Source: Solirubrobacterales bacterium (GTDB lineage Bacteria > Actinomycetota > Thermoleophilia > Solirubrobacterales > Solirubrobacteraceae). From it: 10,382 bases of DNA. Shown in pieces: positions 6,258-10,382 of the stretch (position 1 is its first letter; each line of letters opens with the position of its first letter). The notes under the pieces are model-generated. The model did not search any database. It saw nothing but the letters and a program-made list of their open reading frames with translations, and was not told the DNA's origin. The position numbers and the translations under genes are program-made. The stretch is from NCBI GenBank assembly GCA_015655225.1, contig JAATFK010000323.1, positions 1 through 10,382 on the forward strand, written 5' to 3'.

Positions 6258-7261
6258 GTGACGCTCCCGCCGCTCTGCTCGACCAGCGCCTCGATCTCGG
6301 CGAAGGGGAAGAAGCGCTCCTCGAAGACGCGCACCATCGCGACCTCCTCGAACCGCAGCGGCTCGTCGCCGAGCGGGACGCCGAGCGCCTCGCCGACCGC
6401 GAGCGACGGCATGTCGATGCCGGCGGCGACCGTCAGCGGCATCGTGCCGGGGAAGCGCGGGTTGACCTCCAGCAGCGCGGGGACGCCGAACGCGTCCTCC
6501 TTCACCTGGATGTTCGCGACCGTCGTCAGGTCGATCAGTCTCGCGACCTCGCGACCGAAGTGCTCGAGGCTCGCGTCGTGGACGGTGCGGCCCGTGATCG
6601 CGATGCCGGAGTCGACTCTCAGCCGCTCGCGCGGGACGACCGCGAGCACGTCGCCGGCGGCGTTCGCGAGCGTGTCGAGCGACCACTCGGCGCCGGGCAG
6701 GTGCTCCTGCACGAGCAGCGAGCCGTCGCGCTCCAGCGCCTCCAGCTGGTCGCGGTGCGTCAGCAGCCGGATCCCGCGCGAGCCGCTGCCGCTGCGCGGC
6801 TTGACGATCGCCGGCAGCTCGGGCGACTCGGGGTCGAACTCCTCGTCGACGAGCCAGGTCGCGGGGACCCGCACGACGTCGCGGCAGCGCTCGAACAGCA
6901 GCCACTTGTCGAGGCAGACGGCGAGCGTGTCCTGGCTCGCGAGCACGAGCTGGATGCCGGCCAGCTCGAAGCGGCGGCGCTCCAACGCGAGCGGCAGCAG
7001 CTCGCTGTCGACCGTCGGCACGAGCACGTCGATCCGCTCGCGCTCGCAGAGGGCGAAGATCCGGTCGGTGAAGTCGGCGTCGTCGCCGCGCGGCAGGATC
7101 GCGCGGCGCGCCTCGGGGACGAGGTAGAGCCCCGCCGCGTAGGGATCGACGTCGCCCGCGAAGACGGTCAGCGCGTCGCTCTCGATCGCGCGCATGACGG
7201 AGATCCCGGACGGGCCTCCCGCTCCGGTGACGAGGACGCGGCCCGCTCGTTGCACTGGCAT
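6254..7261 (-). CDS. ATP-grasp ligase, carbamoyl-phosphate-synthase large-subunit-like
   Basis: This 335-residue protein starts at ATG 7261-7259, which shares its A with the upstream TGA (TGATG), preceded by GGAGG with a 7-nt gap. A Rossmann-like pre-ATP-grasp domain opens with VLVTGAGGPSGISVMRAI (9-26). The ATP-grasp core includes CLDKW (116-120), Lys154 and the flexible glycine loop in VKPRSGSGSRGI (153-164), the VQEHLPGAEWSLD strand (184-196) and the metal-binding LLEVNPRFPG (263-272, with Glu265, Asn267 and Arg269). Such CarB-like stand-alone ATP-grasp proteins activate a carboxylate as acyl-phosphate and join it to an amine or other nucleophile; many occur in surface-polysaccharide loci. 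Directly after a PIG-L deacetylase, it could acylate the freed amine, but that is inference. The substrate is unknown. Confidence 0.9.
   Translation of the reverse strand: MPVQRAGRVLVTGAGGPSGISVMRAIESDALTVFAGDVDPYAAGLYLVPEARRAILPRGDDADFTDRIFALCERERIDVLVPTVDSELLPLALERRRFELAGIQLVLASQDTLAVCLDKWLLFERCRDVVRVPATWLVDEEFDPESPELPAIVKPRSGSGSRGIRLLTHRDQLEALERDGSLLVQEHLPGAEWSLDTLANAAGDVLAVVPRERLRVDSGIAITGRTVHDASLEHFGREVARLIDLTTVANIQVKEDAFGVPALLEVNPRFPGTMPLTVAAGIDMPSLAVGEALGVPLGDEPLRFEEVAMVRVFEERFFPFAEIEALVEQSGGSVT
6264..6268 (-). promoter_or_regulatory. Ribosome binding site of the PHP gene, inside the ATP-grasp gene
   Basis: The minus strand reads GGGAGCGTCACATGA: GGGAG, 6 nt, then ATG at 6257 overlapping the upstream TGA. 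It supports the short ATGA-coupled start of the PHP gene. Confidence 0.65.
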
Positions 7262-8346
7262 CAGACAGCCTCCGACATGGTGGGGATCGTGACCTTCGAC
7301 GGCTCGGCTGCCGGCTGCGTCGCGGTGGTCGAGACGTCGCTCTCGCGAATGATCTCCAACGGCTCGACGTAGCGCGACTGCGTGAAGCGGGCCCAGTAGC
7401 GCGCGGTCGCGCGCATCAGCTCCGGGTCGAGGTAGTGGCGGACGGCGGTCTGCGAGGCGTAGGCGTCGATCACGTCGAGCTTGCGCTCGACGAAGTCGTC
7501 GATCGCGACGAAGCGCGTGGGCAGGAACTCGACCGTCGTGGACGGCGCCTGGTAGCAGTAGATGCGAGGGATCCCGCGCGCCGCGACGAGCGTCGCGCTG
7601 TGCACGCCGCGGTGGTCCTGGTGCACGTCGCGGGCGGTGTGCGTGTAGATCGTGCCGGGGCCGATCTCGTCGATCACGCCCTTGATCGTCGCGATCGTGC
7701 TGCCGCCCTCGCTCACGCTCCTGTCCATCAGGTCGGCGTGGACGAGCCGGGCGCCGAGCAGCTCGGCCGCGCGGCGCGACTCGGCCGCGCGCTCGGCCGG
7801 CTCGCCGCCCGCCTCGCCGCCGGACAGCGTCAGGATCGTCACGTCGTGGCCGGCCGCGACGTGACGCAGCAGCAGCCCGCCGACGCCGATCTCGACGTCG
7901 TCGGGGTGGGCGCCGATCGCGAGCACGATCTCGCGGTCGGCGGCGCGCCGCTCGCGCGTGAGGGCGATCAGCTCCTCCACCTTCGTGACGAGCTGTCCCG
8001 GCTCGACCGGCTTCGTCACGTAGTCGTCGGCGCCCGCGCGGATCGCCTCGACGGCATAGTCGAAGCTCGCGTGGCCGGAGAGGATCAGCGTCGCGACGTG
8101 CGGCTGCGCCGCCTTCGCGGCGCGCACGAGGTCGAGCCCGCTCATGCCCGGCAGCTCGACGTCGGCGAGCACGGCGTCCCAGGGACGCGTCGCGAGCAGG
8201 CGCTCGGCCTCCTCGCCGTCCGGCGTCCAGTGCACGTCGCCGAGCGTCGTCAGCAAGGCGGTGACGACGCTCGCCAGGAGGTCGTCGTTCTCGACCAGCA
8301 GCACGGCCGGGCGCCGCGCGCTGCCCCCTGTGTTCGCATGGGCCAT
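7261..8346 (-). CDS. Fusion protein: response-regulator receiver (REC) domain + PIG-L/LmbE zinc N-deacetylase
   Basis: This 361-residue protein has two domains. Residues about 13-130 are a CheY-like receiver: VLLVEN at 15-20 (Glu19 and Asn20 at the acidic pair), phospho-acceptor Asp62 in LADVELPGMSG, switch Ser90 in LILSGHAS and Lys112 in YVTKPV. Residues about 139-335 are a PIG-L deacetylase with AHPDD (His147, catalytic Asp149, Asp150) and HQDH (242-245, zinc ligand His245). PIG-L enzymes remove acetyl groups from N-acetyl-sugars (GlcNAc-PI, MshB in mycothiol, BshB in bacillithiol). No DNA-binding domain or signal peptide is present, so this is a cytoplasmic enzyme with a phosphorylation switch. 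The tail (336-361) is Thr/Pro/Ala-rich and probably disordered. It heads the six-gene minus-strand run. ATG 8346 is chosen because translation upstream of it looks non-coding; GTG 8364 or 8439 cannot be excluded, and no good ribosome site is seen. Confidence 0.9.
   Translation of the reverse strand: MAHANTGGSARRPAVLLVENDDLLASVVTALLTTLGDVHWTPDGEEAERLLATRPWDAVLADVELPGMSGLDLVRAAKAAQPHVATLILSGHASFDYAVEAIRAGADDYVTKPVEPGQLVTKVEELIALTRERRAADREIVLAIGAHPDDVEIGVGGLLLRHVAAGHDVTILTLSGGEAGGEPAERAAESRRAAELLGARLVHADLMDRSVSEGGSTIATIKGVIDEIGPGTIYTHTARDVHQDHRGVHSATLVAARGIPRIYCYQAPSTTVEFLPTRFVAIDDFVERKLDVIDAYASQTAVRHYLDPELMRATARYWARFTQSRYVEPLEIIRESDVSTTATQPAAEPSKVTIPTMSEAV
7269..7273 (-). promoter_or_regulatory. 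Ribosome binding site of the ATP-grasp gene, inside the REC–PIG-L gene
   Basis: GGAGG on the minus strand lies 7 nt before ATG 7261 and inside the last codons of the REC–PIG-L gene. Together with the TGATG junction it marks translational coupling of the two genes. Confidence 0.75.
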
Positions 8347-8444
8347 GCCCTGAGTGATCGGCACGAACGGGAGCGGGGCGCACCCGCCGTTTCGATCGTG
8401 GCGCGTGTGCGGGTTCCGGGGGCATGGCGATAGCCTCACCAGCG
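8347..8444. promoter_or_regulatory. Divergent promoter region between the six-gene run and the two-component system
   Basis: These 98 bp separate the start of the REC–PIG-L gene (minus strand) from the start of the response regulator (plus strand). Both transcription units must be initiated here or within the gene ends. The plus-strand -10 box at 8431-8436 is visible. For the minus-strand unit I could not identify a box or a ribosome site with confidence. A regulator bound here could control both directions. Confidence 0.55.
8431..8436 (+). promoter_or_regulatory. Probable -10 box of a leaderless promoter for the response regulator gene
   Basis: GATAGCCT is followed by CACCAGCG (8 nt) and ATG at 8445, with no Shine-Dalgarno sequence between them. 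The box, the preceding GA and the 8-nt gap match those before the S53 peptidase gene. This fixes the start at 8445 rather than at the in-frame ATG 8424, which lies before the box. Confidence 0.6.
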
Positions 8445-9143
8445 ATGACAGACGCCTCGCTGGAGATCCTCGTCGTCGACGACGAGTCGGAGCTGCGGGA
8501 GATGCTCTCGCGTCTCTTCACGCGCCAGGGCCACCGCGTCACGGCGGTCGCGGACGGGAGCGCGGCCGTGGACCGCGCCAGCAGCGACCACTTCGACATC
8601 GTGCTGCTCGACGTCGCGCTCGGCGGCGGGCCGGACGGCTACGACGTCTGCCGCACCCTGCGCGAGCGCCGCAACGTCGTCCCGATCATCATGCTGACGG
8701 CGCTCGACAGCGAGGCCGACGCGGTCCTCGGGCTCGAGGCCGGCGCCGACGACTACGTGACGAAGCCGTTCGGCCCGGCGGAGCTGCGCAGCCGCATCCG
8801 CGCGGTGCTGCGGCGCGCGGGCGCCCGTGCGCTCGGCGCGGAGATCCTCAACATCGGCCCGGTCGTGCTCGACCGCGCGCAGCGCGAGGTGACCGCCCAC
8901 GGGCAGCCGGTGACGCTGACGTTCTCCGAGTTCGAGGTGCTGCAGGCGCTGATGAGCCAGCCCGGCCGCGTCTTCGACCGCCAGGAGCTGATGCGCGCGA
9001 TCTGGGGTGACAGCGCCTACCGCGATCCGCGCGGGATCGACGTCCACGTCCGGCACCTGCGCGAGAAGCTGGAGGACAAGCCGGAGCATCCGCGGCTGCT
9101 CCTGACCGTGCGCGGGACCGGATACCGGATCGCGCCGACGTAG
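8445..9143 (+). CDS. OmpR/PhoB-family response regulator
   Basis: This 232-residue transcription factor has a receiver domain (about 6-120) and a winged-helix DNA-binding domain (about 135-231). Receiver residues are Asp12-Asp13 in LVVDDE, phospho-acceptor Asp56 in VLLDVAL, Thr85 in IIMLTAL and Lys107 in YVTKPF. The output domain shows the OmpR-type features: LTFSEFEVLQALMSQPGRVF, the ELMRAIWG segment, the recognition-helix stretch GIDVHVRHLREKLE and the closing hairpin VRGTGYRI. The loop after Asp56 reads VALGGGPDG instead of the usual (M/L)LPGMDG, with one extra residue and no Pro. The partner histidine kinase begins 10 nt downstream. The divergent position opposite the REC–PIG-L run makes that run a likely target. 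Family is certain; target genes are inferred. Confidence 0.95.
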   Translation: MTDASLEILVVDDESELREMLSRLFTRQGHRVTAVADGSAAVDRASSDHFDIVLLDVALGGGPDGYDVCRTLRERRNVVPIIMLTALDSEADAVLGLEAGADDYVTKPFGPAELRSRIRAVLRRAGARALGAEILNIGPVVLDRAQREVTAHGQPVTLTFSEFEVLQALMSQPGRVFDRQELMRAIWGDSAYRDPRGIDVHVRHLREKLEDKPEHPRLLLTVRGTGYRIAPT

Positions 9144-9146
9144 GAT
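9141..9146 (+). promoter_or_regulatory. Possible -10 box of a second, leaderless promoter for the histidine kinase
   Basis: TAGGAT begins with the TAG stop codon of the response regulator and is followed by CGACTCC (7 nt) and GTG at 9154. No ribosome site lies in the 10-nt gap between the genes. The layout is like the two TAGCCT boxes in this window, but the match could be incidental because the stop codon itself supplies the TA. Confidence 0.4.
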
Positions 9147-9153
9147 CGACTCC

Positions 9154-10382
9154 GTGCGCTTCTTCCTCGGCCTTCGCGGGCGGCTGATGCTGGCGCTGCT
9201 GGCGGTCACGGTCCTGGCGCTCGGCGGCGCGGCGCTCGCCCTGCTGGTCCCGCTCGACAAGCGGCTGCGCGACGACGCGCTCGCGAGCCTCAGCTCGGAT
9301 GCCAACACCGCGCGTCAGGCGGTCGCGCAGATCGACGCCGTCGACGTCTACCCGCGCTCGCCCGCGCTGGGACGGGTCGGCCGCTCGCTGCGGCGCGTCG
9401 GCGCCGACGTCGACATCTACGCGCCCGACGGGACGCCGCTCACGGGCGTCGATCCGGAGCACGCCTTGCCGCCGGCGCTGCTGACGCTCAAGAGCAACCG
9501 CCAGCGGCGGCGGATCATCGGGGGCGGCGCCAACGAGGAGGCGAGCGTCGTGCTGCGCGCGCGCACCCGCGGCGTGCGGCAGGCGGACGGCTCGACCAGA
9601 CCGGGGCTCCTGCTGACGCTCGCGGTGACGCGCTCGCTGAAGGAGGCGCACGCCGCCCGCGCCGTCTTCGTGACGGGCTTCGAGCGCGCCTCGGCGCTCA
9701 CGCTGCTGATCGCGCTCGTGCTCGGCTTCGGGTTCTCGACGCGCCTCGCGCGCCGCACGCGGGCGCTGCGCAACGCCGCGCTGCGCGTCGCGGCCGAGGG
9801 GCCGGGCGTGCCGCCGCCGGACGTCGCCGGACGCGACGAGATCGGCGATCTGGCGCGCGCGTTCGCGACGATGCAGGAGCGGCTGCGGGCACAGGAGGAC
9901 GCGCGCAAGGCGTTCGTCGCGACCGCCTCCCACGAGCTGCGCACGCCGATCGCGGCGCTCCAGCTGCGGCTCGGGCTGCTGAGCGAGGACCTCGCCGCCG
10001 ACGGCTCCGACGTCGCCGACGCGCGCGAGCAGGTCGCCCACGCGGAGGCCCAGACGATCCGCCTCGCCCGCCTCGCGAGCGACCTGCTCGACCTCAGCCG
10101 GCTCGACGCGACCGTCGACCTGCGCAGCGAGCGGGTCGAGCTGGGCTCGCTCTGCCACGTCACCGTCGCCGAGTTCGACCCGGTTCCGGGACCACCGGTG
10201 CACCTCGACGACCACGACGGCGGGACGGCGCTCGCCGACCCCGGCAAGGTCTCGCAGATCGTCCGCATCCTGGTCGAGAACGCGCGCGGCTTCTCGCCGC
10301 CGGACGGGACGGTGCGGGTGCTCGTGCGCGGCGCCTCGATCGCGGTCGAGGACGACGGGCCGGGCGTCGACCCCGCCGAGGC
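9154..10382 (+). CDS. Membrane sensor histidine kinase, partner of the upstream regulator (3' end outside window)
   Basis: The frame opens at GTG 9154, 10 nt after the regulator stop, and stays open to the window end (409 codons). Segments in order: membrane span 1 (about 11-33, LMLALLAVTVLALGG onward), an extracytoplasmic sensor region of about 140 residues (34-175) of no recognised fold, membrane span 2 (about 178-196), a HAMP domain (about 195-248, with RDEIGDLARAFATM), a HisKA dimerisation domain with phospho-acceptor His260 in FVATASHELRTPIAAL, and the start of the ATP-binding domain with the N box (Asn376 in ILVENARGFSPP) and the G1 box (DDGPG, 400-404). The rest of the ATPase domain, expected to be some 50 residues, is cut off. 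It should phosphorylate the regulator at 8445 and, by proximity, perhaps the REC domain of the PIG-L fusion. The sensed signal is unknown. Confidence 0.93.
   Translation, partial: MRFFLGLRGRLMLALLAVTVLALGGAALALLVPLDKRLRDDALASLSSDANTARQAVAQIDAVDVYPRSPALGRVGRSLRRVGADVDIYAPDGTPLTGVDPEHALPPALLTLKSNRQRRRIIGGGANEEASVVLRARTRGVRQADGSTRPGLLLTLAVTRSLKEAHAARAVFVTGFERASALTLLIALVLGFGFSTRLARRTRALRNAALRVAAEGPGVPPPDVAGRDEIGDLARAFATMQERLRAQEDARKAFVATASHELRTPIAALQLRLGLLSEDLAADGSDVADAREQVAHAEAQTIRLARLASDLLDLSRLDATVDLRSERVELGSLCHVTVAEFDPVPGPPVHLDDHDGGTALADPGKVSQIVRILVENARGFSPPDGTVRVLVRGASIAVEDDGPGVDPAE

Noticed and set aside
8437..8439. GTG at 8439 as the start of the REC–PIG-L protein
   Set aside because: The added 31 residues (Cys, Pro and Arg-rich) look like translated non-coding DNA, and the extension would run through the divergent promoter up to the regulator's -10 box.
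8347..8599. Upstream extension of the minus-strand frame that contains the ATP-grasp gene, running to 8599
   Set aside because: Translation between 7262 and 8599 in that frame is a shadow of the REC–PIG-L gene and the regulator. The ATP-grasp start at 7261 has a good ribosome site and a TGATG junction.
8848..10215. Minus-strand reading frame opposite the histidine kinase
   Set aside because: It is low-complexity translation of the complementary strand. The plus strand encodes HAMP, HisKA and ATPase motifs in a frame open to the window end.

Overview
The window is very GC-rich (about 70% by eye), with a strong G/C bias at third codon positions and many GTG starts. Gene content and style (S53 sedolisin, REC–PIG-L fusion, DUF4389 protein, rhamnulose-phosphate aldolase-type dehydrogenase, TANNNT boxes placed directly before start codons) suggest an actinobacterium, most likely of the Thermoleophilia/Solirubrobacterales (Conexibacter-like). 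That placement is inference from composition and remembered family distributions, not from a search. No tRNA, rRNA, insertion sequence, integrase or CRISPR array was seen.

Layout. (1) 1-498, plus strand: the C-terminal end of a short-chain dehydrogenase, probably the dehydrogenase half of a bifunctional rhamnulose-1-phosphate aldolase/alcohol dehydrogenase. (2) 523-565: a strong hairpin serving two convergent genes. (3) 581-1201, minus: a DUF4389 membrane protein made of two homologous halves, with a leader that contains a perfect 18-bp palindrome. (4) 1390-3321, minus: a secreted pro-kumamolisin-type S53 peptidase with a complete catalytic set and a probable leaderless promoter. (5) 8346 down to 3433, minus: a tightly packed run of six genes, namely REC–PIG-L deacetylase, CarB-like ATP-grasp ligase, PHP-domain hydrolase, processive family-2 glycosyltransferase, a 55-residue single-span membrane protein, and a PIN-domain nuclease. 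The first three junctions are TGATG, ATGA and a 12-nt gap; glycosyltransferase and small protein overlap as GTGA; PIN follows 18 nt later. (6) 8445 to the window end, plus, divergent from that run: an OmpR-type response regulator and a membrane histidine kinase cut off by the window edge.

How it may work together (inference). The six-gene run combines a cytoplasmic N-deacetylase carrying its own phospho-receiver, a carboxylate-amine-type ligase, a metal phosphoesterase and a membrane polysaccharide synthase with a translationally coupled small membrane partner. This looks like a pathway that makes or modifies an N-acetyl-sugar glycan or glycoconjugate, with the deacetylation step under two-component control. 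The divergent histidine kinase/regulator pair is the obvious candidate to phosphorylate the REC domain and/or transcribe the run. This arrangement is the most interesting part of the window. The product is not determined by the sequence.
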